Assembly (NCBI RefSeq): GCF_002893625.1
Contig: NZ_PKMZ01000001.1
Coordinates: 372,001-436,000 of the forward strand
Source of the DNA: Mangrovicella endophytica
GTDB lineage: Bacteria; Pseudomonadota; Alphaproteobacteria; Rhizobiales; Rhizobiaceae
Direction: 5' to 3'
DNA: 64,000 nucleotides
Shown here: positions 46,904 through 56,626 of the stretch, in pieces
Position numbering within the stretch: position 1 is the stretch's first letter
Layout of the letters: the number at the start of each line of letters is the position of its first letter
Program-made: the position numbers and the translations under genes
The notes under the pieces: generated by a model
Seen by the model: only the letters and a program-made list of their open reading frames with translations
Told to the model about the DNA's origin: nothing
The model's database searches: none

Positions 46904-47335
46904 TCAGCGGATGAGCCGGGCACGTTTGCCCGCCCCGACCGTGGCCGTTTCGCCGGTGGAGAAGCGTACGGCTCCGCCGGTCGAGACACGATCATCGTCG
47001 AGGGGTGCGCTGAAGGAAACGGCCCGGCCGTCGGAGCAGAAGACCTCCGGCGCATGCACCACATAGCGCTCGTCGGTCGTGTACTTGCCCGAGCAGTTTA
47101 CGCCCCGGTCCGATGTGAGCGTGACACGGCCGGCATAGGGCACGCCCCGCGCCATACCCGTGAAAAGCTCGCCGCGGCTGGTCTTCACCGCGACCGGAAT
47201 GCGCATGCGTCCCGGATCCGCCAGGCGGCCTGTCGGCACGCAGCCCGACAGGGCTAACGAAGCAGCGGCAGCGAGAACGAGAGCGCCGGCGCTGCTACCC
47301 GCGGGAAGGCGCACTGCCGGGATCTGCAGCGCCAT
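46904..47335 (-). CDS. Small putative lipoprotein between cvpA and purF
   Basis: 143 residues. The signal ends with the lipobox LALSGC (Cys about residue 32), followed by VPTGRLADPGRMRIPVAVKT. The rest is mostly beta (GELFTGMARGVPYAGRVTLTSDRGVNCSGKYTTDERYVVHAPEVFCSDGRAVSF) with two further Cys that could form a disulfide. No family recognised. The start lies nine bases after the cvpA stop, so they are one transcription unit. Confidence 0.75.
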   Translation of the reverse strand: MALQIPAVRLPAGSSAGALVLAAAASLALSGCVPTGRLADPGRMRIPVAVKTSRGELFTGMARGVPYAGRVTLTSDRGVNCSGKYTTDERYVVHAPEVFCSDGRAVSFSAPLDDDRVSTGGAVRFSTGETATVGAGKRARLIR

Positions 47336-47344
47336 CGGGACGGG

Positions 47345-48016
47345 TCAGTTGGCGGGAGCGTCGTCGGCGGGGCCTTCATCGGCCGGAGCCGCGCCGATGG
47401 CGCCTTCGATCGTCGTCGGCTCGGAGGAGTCCTGCGCCGGCTCGCCCTGGTCCGGTGCCGGATCGGTTCCGGCAGCGCCGGGCTCGGCCGGAGTCTCGCC
47501 GCCCTGCTGGTTGCGGAACTTGTCGAGGATCGTCTCTTCCGGGTTCTCGGGGAGCGCGGCGACGAGGCGCTGCCCGAGATCGTCGAGGAAGGGCTTGGAC
47601 TTTGCCTCGGCCACCCAGGCCGGCTGGTTCTGCGGCGCCAGCCAGTTGAAGAAGAGCATGGCGACGACGACGAGGAGCAGGCCGCGCACAGCACCGAATG
47701 CAAAGCCCAGCGCCCGGTCGAGCGCGCCGATGCGGCTGTCGATGATGAAGTCGGCGATCCTCAGCGTGATGAAGGAGACGATGATCAGCGTGATGATGAA
47801 GATGCCGGCGGCGGACGCCGCCATCGCCACCTTGTCGCTGTTGATATACTCGCGCGCATAGGGCGTCAGCGGCTCGTAGAACATGTAGGCGGCGATGGCT
47901 GCCACCACCCAGGAGACGATCGACAGCACCTCGCGCGAGAAGCCGCGCACCATGGCCAGCAGCGCCGAGACGAGCATGATGCCGATCAGGATCGCGTCGA
48001 GAAGTGTCACGGTCAT
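47345..48016 (-). CDS. cvpA: CvpA family membrane protein
   Basis: 223 residues. Four hydrophobic helices: LLDAILIGIMLVSALLAMVRGFSREVLSIVSWVVAAIAAYMF, MAASAAGIFIITLIIVSFITLRIADFII and LGFAFGAVRGLLLVVVAMLFFNWL. The RGFSRE motif is typical. After the last helix comes an acidic, Ala/Gly-rich cytoplasmic or periplasmic tail of about 80 residues, longer than in E. coli CvpA. The family affects colicin V export, envelope integrity and biofilm, and is usually next to purF. Confidence 0.92.
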   Translation of the reverse strand: MTVTLLDAILIGIMLVSALLAMVRGFSREVLSIVSWVVAAIAAYMFYEPLTPYAREYINSDKVAMAASAAGIFIITLIIVSFITLRIADFIIDSRIGALDRALGFAFGAVRGLLLVVVAMLFFNWLAPQNQPAWVAEAKSKPFLDDLGQRLVAALPENPEETILDKFRNQQGGETPAEPGAAGTDPAPDQGEPAQDSSEPTTIEGAIGAAPADEGPADDAPAN

Positions 48017-48163
48017 CGTTGCTCAGCCCTATCGCTGGTTCATCACGTCGGGGAAGATCGATAGTCCGATGCGCACCGCCGCCGCAAGAGCGGCAGACGT
48101 CCCCTCGGTTCGTGCTAGTGGGATGTCACGGCAGAAGCGGGGCGGGGGTCCGTCTTGTCGGCT

Positions 48164-49555
48164 TCACTCGTCGTGGCTCGCCCGCCCGCCGGCGACGATG
48201 GCGACGAGGTCCGGCAGTGCCTCCACCTCGCGGGTGCGCATCTCGCGGCTGCGCGGAACGTCGGGCGAGATGCCCGGCAATACCGCCTGATGGAAGCCGA
48301 GCTTCTCAGCCTCCTTCAGCCGCTGCGCGGCGTGTGCCACCGGTCGCACCGCGCCGGAAAGGCTGATCTCGCCGAAATAGACGCTGTCGCCGGGCAGCGC
48401 GGAGCCCGAGAGGGACGAGACCAGCGCTGCCGCAACCGCCAGGTCCGCCGCCGGCTCGCCGATGCGGAAACCGCCGGCGACGTTGAGATAGACGTCGTGC
48501 TGTCCGAGCCTGACGCCGCAATGGGCCTCCAGCACAGCCAGCACCATGGCGAGACGCGGCTGGTCCCAGCCGACCACGGCGCGGCGGGGCGTGCCGAGGG
48601 CGGACGGCGCCACCAGAGCCTGAATCTCCACCAGCACCGGGCGCGTGCCCTCCATGCCGGCAAAGACCGCGGCGCCGGGCGCCGAGGCGTTGCGTTCGCC
48701 GAGAAACAGCTCGGAAGGGTTTGACACTTCGCGCAGGCCGATGTCGCTCATCTCGAAGACGCCGATCTCGTCGGTCGGCCCGAAGCGGTTCTTCACCGTT
48801 CGCAGGATGCGGAAATGATGGCCGCCTTCGCCCTCGAAGTAGAGGACGCCGTCAACCATGTGCTCGACGACGCGGGGGCCGGCGATCTGCCCTTCCTTGG
48901 TGACGTGGCCGACGAGGATCACCGCCGCGCCGCTCGCCTTGGCGTAGCGGATCATCGCCTGCGCCCCGGCGCGCACCTGCGTCACCGTGCCTGGCGAGGA
49001 GTCGGCGAGATCGCTCCACAGCGTCTGGATCGAATCAACAATAACGAGGTCCGGCCGCCGCTCCTCGGCGAGCGTCGCCAGGATGTCTTCGACGTTTGTT
49101 TCGGCGAGCAGCTGAACGTCGGTGTCGGCAGCGAGCAGCCGCTGCGCCCGCAGCCGGATCTGCGCCACCGCCTCCTCGCCGGAGACATAGACGACACGGT
49201 GCCCCCGCCGCGCCAGCGCGGCGGCTGCCTGCATCAGCAGCGTCGACTTGCCGATGCCGGGATCGCCGCCAACAAGAAGCGCCGAGCCGCGCACGATGCC
49301 GCCGCCCGTCGCCCGATCGAGCTCGCCTATGCCGGAGACGATGCGCGGCGCTTCCTCAATCTCACCGGACAGCGGGAGAAGGGCGGCCGGCCGGCCCTTG
49401 CGGGCGGCGCCGCGCTGCGGCCCACCGCCGATGCCGCCGGAGGTGTTCTCCTCGACGATGGTATTCCACTCGCCGCAGGCATCGCACTTGCCCTGCCAGC
49501 GCGAATAAACCGACCCGCAGTTCTGGCAGATGAAGGTTGTCTTGGTCTTGGCCAT
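48164..49555 (-). CDS. radA: DNA repair protein RadA
   Basis: 463 residues. N-terminal C4 zinc finger CQNCGSVYSRWQGKCDACGEWNT, RecA-like ATPase with Walker A GGDPGIGKST and VYVSGEEAVAQIRLRAQRL, the RadA-specific KNRFGPTDEIGVFEM motif, and a C-terminal Lon-like domain (GRTRPV-like stretch GTRPVLVEIQALVAPS ... GGFRIGEPAADLAVAAAL). It branch-migrates recombination intermediates. The ATG is chosen because the zinc finger starts eight residues later; the frame stays open upstream without features. Confidence 0.97.
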   Translation of the reverse strand: MAKTKTTFICQNCGSVYSRWQGKCDACGEWNTIVEENTSGGIGGGPQRGAARKGRPAALLPLSGEIEEAPRIVSGIGELDRATGGGIVRGSALLVGGDPGIGKSTLLMQAAAALARRGHRVVYVSGEEAVAQIRLRAQRLLAADTDVQLLAETNVEDILATLAEERRPDLVIVDSIQTLWSDLADSSPGTVTQVRAGAQAMIRYAKASGAAVILVGHVTKEGQIAGPRVVEHMVDGVLYFEGEGGHHFRILRTVKNRFGPTDEIGVFEMSDIGLREVSNPSELFLGERNASAPGAAVFAGMEGTRPVLVEIQALVAPSALGTPRRAVVGWDQPRLAMVLAVLEAHCGVRLGQHDVYLNVAGGFRIGEPAADLAVAAALVSSLSGSALPGDSVYFGEISLSGAVRPVAHAAQRLKEAEKLGFHQAVLPGISPDVPRSREMRTREVEALPDLVAIVAGGRASHDE

Positions 49556-49563
49556 TTCAGTTT

Positions 49564-50694
49564 TCAGTACCGCCTGCGCAGCACGCGCGGCCCGAGCCCG
49601 GTGAGCAGCTCGTAGGAGATCGTCCCGGCGGCTGCGGCCACCTCGTCGATGGGCACGTTGCGGCCGAACAGCTCGACCGTATCGCCGGGCTTCACGGCGC
49701 CTTCGCGAAGATCGGTGACGTCGACCAGCGTCATGTCCATCGAGACGCGGCCGAGCACCGGCGCCCTCTGGCCGGCCACGAAGACGGACGGTCCCGGCAC
49801 TTGCCTGCGCACCGGCACGCCGGCGCCCGAGGCCGAGCGCAGGTAGCCGTCGGCATAGCCGATCCCGACCGTGGCGATGCGCGTCGGCCGCGTCAGAAGC
49901 GCGTCGGCTCCGTAGCCGGCGGTCTCGCCGGCGCGTGCGGTGCGCAGCTGCAGGACGGTGGCGGTCAGCGTCGCGACCGGCTGGATCAGCCCGGCCGACA
50001 AGGGGCCGGCCGACCCGCCATAGAGCGCGATGCCCGGACGTGTGAGGTCGAGATGGTAGGCGGTATCGAGGAAGATGCCGGCGGAGTTGGCGAGCGATAG
50101 CGGCACGCCGGGAAACAGCTTCGCTGCCTCCAGCAGCCGCTGGCGCTGCAGCGCGCTCAAGGGCGAGGCCGGATCGTCGGCCGTGGCGAGATGGCTCATC
50201 ACCAGCGTCACCGTGAGTCGGTTGTCGCGCACATGATCGGCGGCGTTCGCGAGGGCCGGACCTTCGAGACCGAGGCGGTTCATGCCGGTCTCGATCTGGA
50301 TCGCCGCCGGCTGCCCGCCGCCGCCCGAAATCCAGGCCGATACCTCCTCCGGCGCCGATAGGACCGGTATCAAAGCATATTCGCGGCAGAGGCGCGCTGC
50401 TGCCGCGTCGATCCCCTGCAGCACGAAGATCCGGGCGTCCAATACTCCCAGAGCCTCGCGCAGGCCTGCCCCTTCGTCCGCCCAGGCAACGAAGAAGTCG
50501 CGGCACCCGGCTTCGAAAAGCGTCCGCGCGACGTCGGCCGCGCCGAGGCCATAGGCATCCGCCTTCACGGCAGCCCCGGTGCGGGCGGTTCCGGTGCGGG
50601 CGTCCAGCATCCGCCAGTTGGCGGCAAGCGCCGCGTGGTCGATCCGGACCTCAGGCATGGGCGCGCTGCGGACAGTGGCGGGCATTGGGGTCAT
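49564..50694 (-). CDS. alr: Alanine racemase
   Basis: 376 residues. The PLP lysine is K44 in AAVKADAYGLGAADVARTLFEAGC. Further landmarks are QIETGMNRLGL, MSHLATADDP, the TRPGIALYGGSAGP loop, the GETAGYGADALLTRPTRIATVGIGYADGYLR segment with the second catalytic Tyr, and GRVSMDMTLVDVTDL. It provides D-alanine for peptidoglycan. A second ATG nine bases later (MPATVRS) would also serve. It sits eight bases upstream of radA and 16 bases after dnaB. Confidence 0.95.
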   Translation of the reverse strand: MTPMPATVRSAPMPEVRIDHAALAANWRMLDARTGTARTGAAVKADAYGLGAADVARTLFEAGCRDFFVAWADEGAGLREALGVLDARIFVLQGIDAAAARLCREYALIPVLSAPEEVSAWISGGGGQPAAIQIETGMNRLGLEGPALANAADHVRDNRLTVTLVMSHLATADDPASPLSALQRQRLLEAAKLFPGVPLSLANSAGIFLDTAYHLDLTRPGIALYGGSAGPLSAGLIQPVATLTATVLQLRTARAGETAGYGADALLTRPTRIATVGIGYADGYLRSASGAGVPVRRQVPGPSVFVAGQRAPVLGRVSMDMTLVDVTDLREGAVKPGDTVELFGRNVPIDEVAAAAGTISYELLTGLGPRVLRRRY

Positions 50695-50710
50695 GGCAGT
50701 CACGGCTGGA

Positions 50711-52198
50711 TCAATCGAACCGTTCCGGCAGATAGGCATCGTCGGCAAGGTCGGTGAAGCGGGTGTATTCCGCCTGGAAGGCGAGGCGGATGGTCCCGGT
50801 CGGTCCGTGACGCTGCTTGGCGACGATGACCTCCGCCTTGCCGCGGGCCTCGTTCATCTCCGCTTCCCACTTCAGGTGATCGTCGGTGCCGGGCTTGGGC
50901 TCCTTGCCCTTGAGGTAATACTCGTCGCGGTAGACGAACATCACAACGTCGGCGTCCTGCTCGATCGAGCCGGACTCTCTAAGGTCGGCGAGCTGCGGGC
51001 GCTTGTCGTCGCGCGCCTCTACCTGGCGCGACAGCTGCGATAGCGCGATGATCGGAACGTTCAGCTCCTTGGCGAGGGCCTTTAGGCCGGTGGTGATCTC
51101 GGTGATCTCCTGCACGCGGTTCTGCGCCGAGGCCTTGGACGAGCCCTGCATCAGCTGGACGTAATCGATCACCATCACGTCGAGGCCGCGCTGGCGCTTC
51201 AGGCGGCGGGCGCGGGCGGCGAGCTGGGCGATCGAGATGCCGCCGGTCTGGTCGATATAGAGCGGCACCCGCTGCATCATCTCGGTGCAGGCGACGAGCT
51301 TGGCGAATTCCGTGTCGTTGATGTTGCCGCGGCGGATCTTCGAGGAGGAGACCTCGCTCTGCTCGGAGATGATGCGGGTGGCGAGCTGCTCGGCCGACAT
51401 TTCCAGGCTGAAGAAGGCGACGACGCCGCCGTTCTTGGCCTTGAAGGTGCCGTCCGACTGGTCCGCCGGCTCGTAGGCGGCGGCGATGTTGAAGGCGATG
51501 TTGGTGGCGAGCGACGTCTTGCCCATGGCGGGGCGGCCGGCCAGGATGATCAGGTCGGAGGGCTGCAGGCCGCCCATCTGCCGGTCGATGCCCATGATGC
51601 CGCTGGAGACGCCGGACAGGCCGCCGTCACGATCCTTGGCGGCGCCCGCCATCTCGATCGCCAGCGACAGCGCGTCCTGGAAGGACTGGAACCCGCCGTC
51701 GTAGCGGCCGGTCTCCGCAAGCTCGAACAGACGCCGTTCGGCATCCTCGATCTGGCTCTTCGGCTCCATGTCGAGCGGAGCGTCGAAGGCGATGTTGACC
51801 ATGTCCTCGCCGATGCGGATCAGCGAGCGGCGCAGCGCCAGATCGTAGATGGCGCGGCCGTAGTCGGCCGTGTTGATGATGGTCGTCGCGGCCGCGGCGA
51901 GGCGGCCGAGATACTGCGCGACGGTGATGTCGCCGACCCGGTCCGTGGCGTTGAGGAAGGTCTTGATCGTGACGGGCGTCGCGACCTTGCCCATGCGGAT
52001 CATCTCGGAGGTCTTGGAGAAGATCTCGCGATGCAGCGGCTCGAAGAAGTGGTCGCCCTTCAGGAAGTCGTGGACGAGGTAGTAGGCATCGTTGTTGACG
52101 AGGATCGCGCCGAGCAGCGCCTGCTCGGCCTCGATGTTGTTCGGCGCCTCACGATAAAGGGCAGCCTCTTCCTCGTATTTGCGCGCTGCATCCGCCAT
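50711..52198 (-). CDS. dnaB: Replicative DNA helicase DnaB
   Basis: 495 residues. N-terminal primase-binding domain (PNNIEAEQALLGAILVNNDAYYLVHDFLKGDHFFEPLHREIFSKTSEMI), linker, then RecA-like motor: ILAGRPAMGKTSLATNIAFN (Walker A), FFSLEMSAEQLATRI, VMVIDYVQLM (Walker B) and LSQLSRQVEARDDKRPQLADLRESGSIEQDADVVMF. No intein is present at the Walker A or other common insertion sites. The ATG has a GGAGGAG site; an earlier in-frame start lacks support. First gene of the dnaB-alr-radA unit. Confidence 0.97.
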   Translation of the reverse strand: MADAARKYEEEAALYREAPNNIEAEQALLGAILVNNDAYYLVHDFLKGDHFFEPLHREIFSKTSEMIRMGKVATPVTIKTFLNATDRVGDITVAQYLGRLAAAATTIINTADYGRAIYDLALRRSLIRIGEDMVNIAFDAPLDMEPKSQIEDAERRLFELAETGRYDGGFQSFQDALSLAIEMAGAAKDRDGGLSGVSSGIMGIDRQMGGLQPSDLIILAGRPAMGKTSLATNIAFNIAAAYEPADQSDGTFKAKNGGVVAFFSLEMSAEQLATRIISEQSEVSSSKIRRGNINDTEFAKLVACTEMMQRVPLYIDQTGGISIAQLAARARRLKRQRGLDVMVIDYVQLMQGSSKASAQNRVQEITEITTGLKALAKELNVPIIALSQLSRQVEARDDKRPQLADLRESGSIEQDADVVMFVYRDEYYLKGKEPKPGTDDHLKWEAEMNEARGKAEVIVAKQRHGPTGTIRLAFQAEYTRFTDLADDAYLPERFD

Positions 52199-52382
52199 GC
52201 CGCGTGCTCCTCCGTGTCGAATGGGTCTGGACCCCACTCTCTACAGGACCGTGACGAGAACAGACAGCGAAACCTTAACGCATCGACGTGATCGGGCCCG
52301 CTCGCCGTGGCTGCCCACAGGCCGACCGCCGCTCCTGTGCGTGACGGTGCCGAAGCTGTTGAAAGCAGCCGAAGGTTGCTTG

Positions 52383-53657
52383 CTATTCCGCCGCCTCGCG
52401 CGGTCGCCAGGCTGGCGTCGGCGCGCCGCTCGCCTCCTGCTCCCGCAGCGCTGCCTCGGTCCTGCCGATATAGTCGCGCGTCAGCGGCAGCACGGTGCGG
52501 TCCTTCACCAGCTGGATCTGGAAGACCACGAGGTCCTGCCAGCGGAAGGCGCATTCGGAGGAGGCGAGATAGAACTCCCACATTCGGCAGAAGCGCTCGT
52601 CATAGATCGCCTTCGCCTCCTCCCGCCGGGCCATGAAGCGCTCCCGCCAGTGCCGCAGCGTCTCGGCATAATGCAGGCGCAGCACCTCGACATCGGAGAT
52701 GATGAGGCCGGAGCGCTCGACCACTTCGGTAATCTGCGACAGCGCCGGCAGGTAGCCGCCCGGAAAGATGTAGCGCGAGATGAAGGCGTTGGTGTTCGCC
52801 GGCGCCTCGAAGCGGCCGATCGTGTGCAGCAGCATCACGCCGTCCTGTCTCATCAGTCGGGCGCACTGCCGGAAGTAGTCGGCGTAGAAATCGACGCCCA
52901 CATGCTCGAACATGCCGACGGAGACGATGCGGTCGAACGGGCCTTCGGCCTTGCGGTAATCCGTCAGCTTGAATTTGGCGCGATCGGCGAGGCCGGCCTC
53001 GGCGGCGCGCGCATTGGCGACCTTGAACTGCTCGTCGGAGAGCGTGACGCCAGTGACGTCGGCCTGGCAATGGCGGGCGAGGTAAAGCCCGAGGCCACCC
53101 CAGCCGCAACCGATGTCGAGCGTCGTCAGGCCCGGCCGATCCATGAAGAGCTTGGCCGCGATATGCCGCTTCTTGGCGAGCTGCGCCTCCTCCAGCGAGG
53201 CCTCCGGCGTCTCGAAATATGCGCAGGAATATTGCCGGTCCGAGTCCAGGAACAGCGAATAGAGCGCGTCCGAGAGATCGTAGTGATGCTGGACATTGGC
53301 CCGCGCCCGCCGCGGCGTGTTGTTCTGGATGTAGCGGCGATAGACGAGGCGGATCCGCTCGATCGCCTTCATCCACGGCTCCATCGTGGCATCGGAGCCG
53401 CCATTCTCGAAGATCAGCTTCAGGACGTCGAACATGGTGCCTTCGACGACGTCGATCTCGCCATCCATGTAGCATTCGCCGAACTTCAGCGCCGGGTTCA
53501 ACGCGACCATGCGCTCGGCCGACGCCGTGTTGAAGCGCACATGCAGCCGGGGCCCGCTGCCGTCGCCGTGCAGCGACGTCTGCCCGGCGGAGTCGGTGAT
53601 GGCGAGATTGCCGAACTTGAAGAGGTGGCGGAGATAGAACGACAGGACTGGGTTCAT
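52383..53657 (-). CDS. cfa: Cyclopropane-fatty-acyl-phospholipid synthase
   Basis: 424 residues. The N-terminal lipid-binding domain (YMDGEIDVVEGTMFDVLKLIFENGG) leads into a SAM methyltransferase with LTTLDIGCGWGGLGLYLARH (SAM loop), VTGVTLSDEQFKVANARA, IVSVGMFEHVGVDFYADYFRQCARLM, and HTIGRFEAPANTNAFISRYIFPGGYLPALSQI. It adds a methylene bridge to unsaturated acyl chains of membrane phospholipids, usually in stationary phase or acid stress. The gene seems to stand alone, between the rplI terminator and dnaB. I saw no EcfG-type promoter upstream. Confidence 0.95.
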   Translation of the reverse strand: MNPVLSFYLRHLFKFGNLAITDSAGQTSLHGDGSGPRLHVRFNTASAERMVALNPALKFGECYMDGEIDVVEGTMFDVLKLIFENGGSDATMEPWMKAIERIRLVYRRYIQNNTPRRARANVQHHYDLSDALYSLFLDSDRQYSCAYFETPEASLEEAQLAKKRHIAAKLFMDRPGLTTLDIGCGWGGLGLYLARHCQADVTGVTLSDEQFKVANARAAEAGLADRAKFKLTDYRKAEGPFDRIVSVGMFEHVGVDFYADYFRQCARLMRQDGVMLLHTIGRFEAPANTNAFISRYIFPGGYLPALSQITEVVERSGLIISDVEVLRLHYAETLRHWRERFMARREEAKAIYDERFCRMWEFYLASSECAFRWQDLVVFQIQLVKDRTVLPLTRDYIGRTEAALREQEASGAPTPAWRPREAAE

Positions 53658-53726
53658 GACAGGCCTTCAACCGACACGAAACAGCAGGCTTACTTATGAA
53701 TAGGCTATAGGACAGTCTCAAAACGA

Positions 53727-53756
53727 AAAGGGGCCCGGCGACCGCCGAGCCCCTTT
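53727..53756 (-). terminator. Rho-independent terminator of the ribosomal rpsF-rplI cluster
   Basis: AAAGGGGC (53727-53734) pairs with GCCCCTTT (53749-53756); the inner CCGGCG/CGCCG bases extend the stem. On the minus strand a T-rich tract follows (CCCCTTTTCGTTTTGAG). It lies 60 bases after the rplI stop. Confidence 0.9.
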
Positions 53757-53815
53757 CTGACATATTTTTATCTTGCGCCGCAAAACCACCCACGGCGAAC
53801 AGTGCGTTGCGAAGA

Positions 53816-54409
53816 TCAGGCCTCCGCCTGCTCCTCGGCGACGTCGCCGTCCTCGTCCGTGGTCTCGTCGCCCTCGTCGAAGCCCTCGTCCTCGTCCTCG
53901 TCGGTGCCGTAGATCGCCGCAGCGGAGGTCAGGTCCTCGCCGCGCGCCTGGCGTTCGGCCTCATCCGGCGAGCGGGCGATGTTGACCTTGATCTCGACCT
54001 CGACCTCGGCATGCAGCGCGATGGTGATGGTGTGCAGGCCGATCGTCTTGATCGGCTGGTTGAGCTCGACCTCGTTGCGGGCGACCTTGTAGCCCTCGGC
54101 CTTCAGGAGGTCGGAGATGTCGCGGGTGGACACCGAGCCGTAGAGCTGGCCGGTCTCGCCGGCGGAGCGCACCACGACGAAGGTCTTGCCGTTCAGCGTC
54201 TCGGCGACCGACTGCGCCTCGTTGCGGCGCTCTTCGTTGCGCGCGATGAGCTGCGACTTCTGCGACTCGAAGCGGGCGCGGTTGGCCTCGTTGGCGCGCA
54301 GCGCACGCCCGGTGGGCAGGAGGTAGTTGCGGGCAAAGCCGTCGCGCACGCGCACGGTGTCGCCCATCTGGCCGAGCTTGCCGATGCGCTCGAGAAGAAT
54401 GACGTCCAT
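53816..54409 (-). CDS. rplI: 50S ribosomal protein L9 with an acidic C-terminal tail
   Basis: 197 residues, against about 149 in E. coli. [37 protein letters not shown] is the N-terminal domain; the long connecting helix and C-terminal domain ([26 protein letters not shown]) follow. The extra 45 residues are very acidic ([20 protein letters not shown]), seen in other alphaproteobacterial L9. The ATG has an AAGGA site; the frame is open upstream across the DUF2232 gene boundary but not coding. Confidence 0.97.
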   Translation of the reverse strand: MDVILLERIGKLGQMGDTVRVRDGFARNYLLPTGRALRANEANRARFESQKSQLIARNEERRNEAQSVAETLNGKTFVVVRSAGETGQLYGSVSTRDISDLLKAEGYKVARNEVELNQPIKTIGLHTITIALHAEVEVEIKVNIARSPDEAERQARGEDLTSAAAIYGTDEDEDEGFDEGDETTDEDGDVAEEQAEA

Positions 54410-54440
54410 GGGTCTTGGTCCTTTTGGTCTTGGTGTGTTG

Positions 54441-55376
54441 CTAGCGGCGCGAGGCCGGTGCGGACCGGCTCGCGGTTTCGAACATTCCGAGCGCGGCGAT
54501 CGCCACGAGCGGAAAGGAGAGAAGCAGAATGGCGGCGTAGTTGGTGAACAGCAGCAGGCCGCGGGCGCTGCGCCCGCGCGTGCGGCGGTGGATGGCGGCC
54601 AGGCCGACCAGCGCGAAGGCCGCGGCAAACGCGCCCGTCAGCACCGATGCGGCCGAGCCGATCAGGCCGTCGAGGAAGCAGCCGGCAATGCCGAGCGCAA
54701 ACAGGCCGAGGGAGAGGCGCGGCAGGCCGGCGGCGGTCGGGATGTCGTCCTTCGGCCGCGGCAGCCGGCCCGAGATGCGGGCGATCGCGGCGGCGAGATA
54801 GAGGCAGATGACCAGCGTCGTCACCAGCATGGCCGGCTGCACGAAGGGCACCAGCCGGACGACGAAGCGCGACAGCTCGGCGATCTGCTCAGGGCTGCCA
54901 GCGGCCTGGGCCGAGAGCGCCGCGGCGACGGCCGGCGCGATCTGTTCGGGGTCGAAGCCGACCAGCCAGCCGACGAACAGGCAGGCTGCGACCACCATGA
55001 GGGTGAGGATGAGAAGGACGCGGTCGAGCGGATACCATTCGAGCGCCGGCGCACGGCCGTAAGGCACCGCCGCGTCCTCGTCGGCCGGGCGGGCGAGACC
55101 GGCGAAATGGCCGACGACGGCCGCAGGCAGCGCCATGGTCGCGAACAGGATCACGCCGCTGGCGGGTGAGCCGGTGAAGAGGGAGAGGAGGATCGCGCCG
55201 GACACGGCTGCGATGGCGCCGGCGGCACTGCCCCAGCCGAAACTTGCGATGAAGATCGGCAGCGAGGCGGCGAGCGACAGGCCGATGGCCGTTGCCGACT
55301 GCAGCACCAGGCCGGCAAAGAGCAGGGCGCTCGCAAGGCCGCTCGCAATGCCGATGAGGAGGGTGGATGGCTTCAT
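54441..55376 (-). CDS. DUF2232 family membrane protein
   Basis: 311 residues with about eight hydrophobic helices, for instance [44 protein letters not shown] and [26 protein letters not shown]. The [17 protein letters not shown] region and position between rpsR and rplI match DUF2232, which in Rhizobiales regularly occupies this slot. Related to YybS-like proteins. Function is unknown. It is encoded on the ribosomal mRNA, 31 bases before rplI. Confidence 0.88.
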   Translation of the reverse strand: MKPSTLLIGIASGLASALLFAGLVLQSATAIGLSLAASLPIFIASFGWGSAAGAIAAVSGAILLSLFTGSPASGVILFATMALPAAVVGHFAGLARPADEDAAVPYGRAPALEWYPLDRVLLILTLMVVAACLFVGWLVGFDPEQIAPAVAAALSAQAAGSPEQIAELSRFVVRLVPFVQPAMLVTTLVICLYLAAAIARISGRLPRPKDDIPTAAGLPRLSLGLFALGIAGCFLDGLIGSAASVLTGAFAAAFALVGLAAIHRRTRGRSARGLLLFTNYAAILLLSFPLVAIAALGMFETASRSAPASRR

Positions 55377-55522
55377 CGTCTCGTTCGCTGTCCTGCGGGA
55401 TCGCAGTTAGGGGCGGTTGCCCCAGCTAGGCGGATGGTCCGGTCCCTGCCGGTCGCCTCCGGCGGCAGGGCGGCGGCGGGCTGGCCCGCCGCCGGATGTC
55501 GTTTTACGCGGGAGCCCGCGTC

Positions 55523-55771
55523 TTACTTGATGACGTAGGGCAGGAGGCCCAGGAAGCGCGCGCGCTTGATGGCGCGGGCGAGCTCACGCTGGTTCTTCTG
55601 CGACACGGCGGTGATGCGCGACGGCACGATCTTGCCACGCTCGGAGATGTAGCGCTGCAGGAGGCGGACGTCCTTGTAGTCGATCTTCGGCGAATCGGTG
55701 CCGGCGAACGGATCGGACTTGCGACGACGGTGGAACGGCCGGCGGGTCGGAAGCTGGGCGATGTCGACCAT
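55523..55771 (-). CDS. rpsR: 30S ribosomal protein S18
   Basis: 82 residues, full length. The core reads [52 protein letters not shown], nearly invariant among bacteria. The N-terminus ([22 protein letters not shown]) is basic and typical of Rhizobiales. It binds S6 in the 30S platform; rpsF is six bases upstream. Confidence 0.98.
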   Translation of the reverse strand: MVDIAQLPTRRPFHRRRKSDPFAGTDSPKIDYKDVRLLQRYISERGKIVPSRITAVSQKNQRELARAIKRARFLGLLPYVIK

Positions 55772-55777
55772 GGTGGC

Positions 55778-56230
55778 TTACTCCGAATCGATGTTGCGGC
55801 TGCGGCGCGGACGATCGTCGTCGTCGCGGCGCGGACGGTCGTCGTCGCGGTCGCGGCGCGGGCCACGCGGACGGTCGTCGTCGCGGCCACCGCGGCGCGG
55901 GCGGTCGTCGCGCTTCTGCATCATCACCGACTGGGCATCCTCGTGCTCGTCGACGCGGATGGTGAGGGTGCGCAGGATGTCCTCGTTGAAGCGCATCTGG
56001 CGCTCCATCTCCTCGACGGCAGCCGAGGGGGCATCGATGTTCATGAGGGTGTAGTAGGCCTTCCGGTTCTTCTTGATCCGGTAGGAGAGGGTCTTCAGAC
56101 CCCAGTTCTCGACTTTGCCGACCTTGCCGCCATTGGCCTCGATCACGCCGCGGAACTGCTCGACGAGCTGATCCACCTGCTGACCGCTGATGTCCTGGCG
56201 TGCGAGGAATACGTGCTCATAGAGAGCCAT
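55778..56230 (-). CDS. rpsF: 30S ribosomal protein S6 with an Arg/Asp-rich tail
   Basis: 150 residues. [68 protein letters not shown] is the conserved fold, continuing to about residue 110. The last 40 residues are an Arg/Asp/Pro repeat ([20 protein letters not shown]), an extension common in alphaproteobacterial S6 and expected to be disordered. First gene of the rpsF-rpsR-DUF2232-rplI unit. Confidence 0.97.
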   Translation of the reverse strand: MALYEHVFLARQDISGQQVDQLVEQFRGVIEANGGKVGKVENWGLKTLSYRIKKNRKAYYTLMNIDAPSAAVEEMERQMRFNEDILRTLTIRVDEHEDAQSVMMQKRDDRPRRGGRDDDRPRGPRRDRDDDRPRRDDDDRPRRSRNIDSE

Positions 56231-56626
56231 ATGTTCGCCTTTCCAATGTTTCGCGTTGATGCCCGGACCAGCGGCTAAGCCTCTGCGACTTCCCTCGAAG
56301 GAACCGGCAAGCGGACCCAAAAGATTGGAAAGACGCGTCTGGAACGGTCGAGAGCGGAGACACGGGAAGCCGATGCTTTGATGCACCCTGGTGCCGGCGA
56401 GCCGGCAGCCTTCCGTTCAGCCCCCAGCTGGCGGCCGGGCATTGACGAGGCGCTGCTTAACGGGTGCGAGGGGGAAAGGCAAGGGTGGGTGGACGATCGT
56501 AGGTCCGCTCCCGACCCCTCGCGGTCGTAGATGCGCGACCCAGCGAATGTCCGCTTCGAATCCAAAGTTCATTATGCTGCACTAAGCGCAAAAGGTAGCG
56601 ATGCGTAGAAGATGACCCGGGGAACA
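56231..56626. other. Gene-free stretch upstream of rpsF
   Basis: 396 bases holding the rpsF promoter region and the 3' flank of the orphan gene at 56627. The rpsF-proximal half has the host composition; near 56550 it becomes AT-richer. A GCCGGCGAGCCGGC stem lies around 56392-56405. No coding frame, RNA gene or full mobile-element end is visible. Confidence 0.45.

Noticed and set aside
50711-52198. Intein in dnaB
   Set aside because: All helicase motifs are contiguous and the length is normal for DnaB, so no intein is present.
55472-55493. GGCGGCGGGC-TG-GCCCGCCGCC stem after rpsR as a terminator
   Set aside because: Two-base loop and no T-run on the minus strand; the downstream DUF2232 and rplI genes belong to the same conserved unit, so strong termination here is unlikely.
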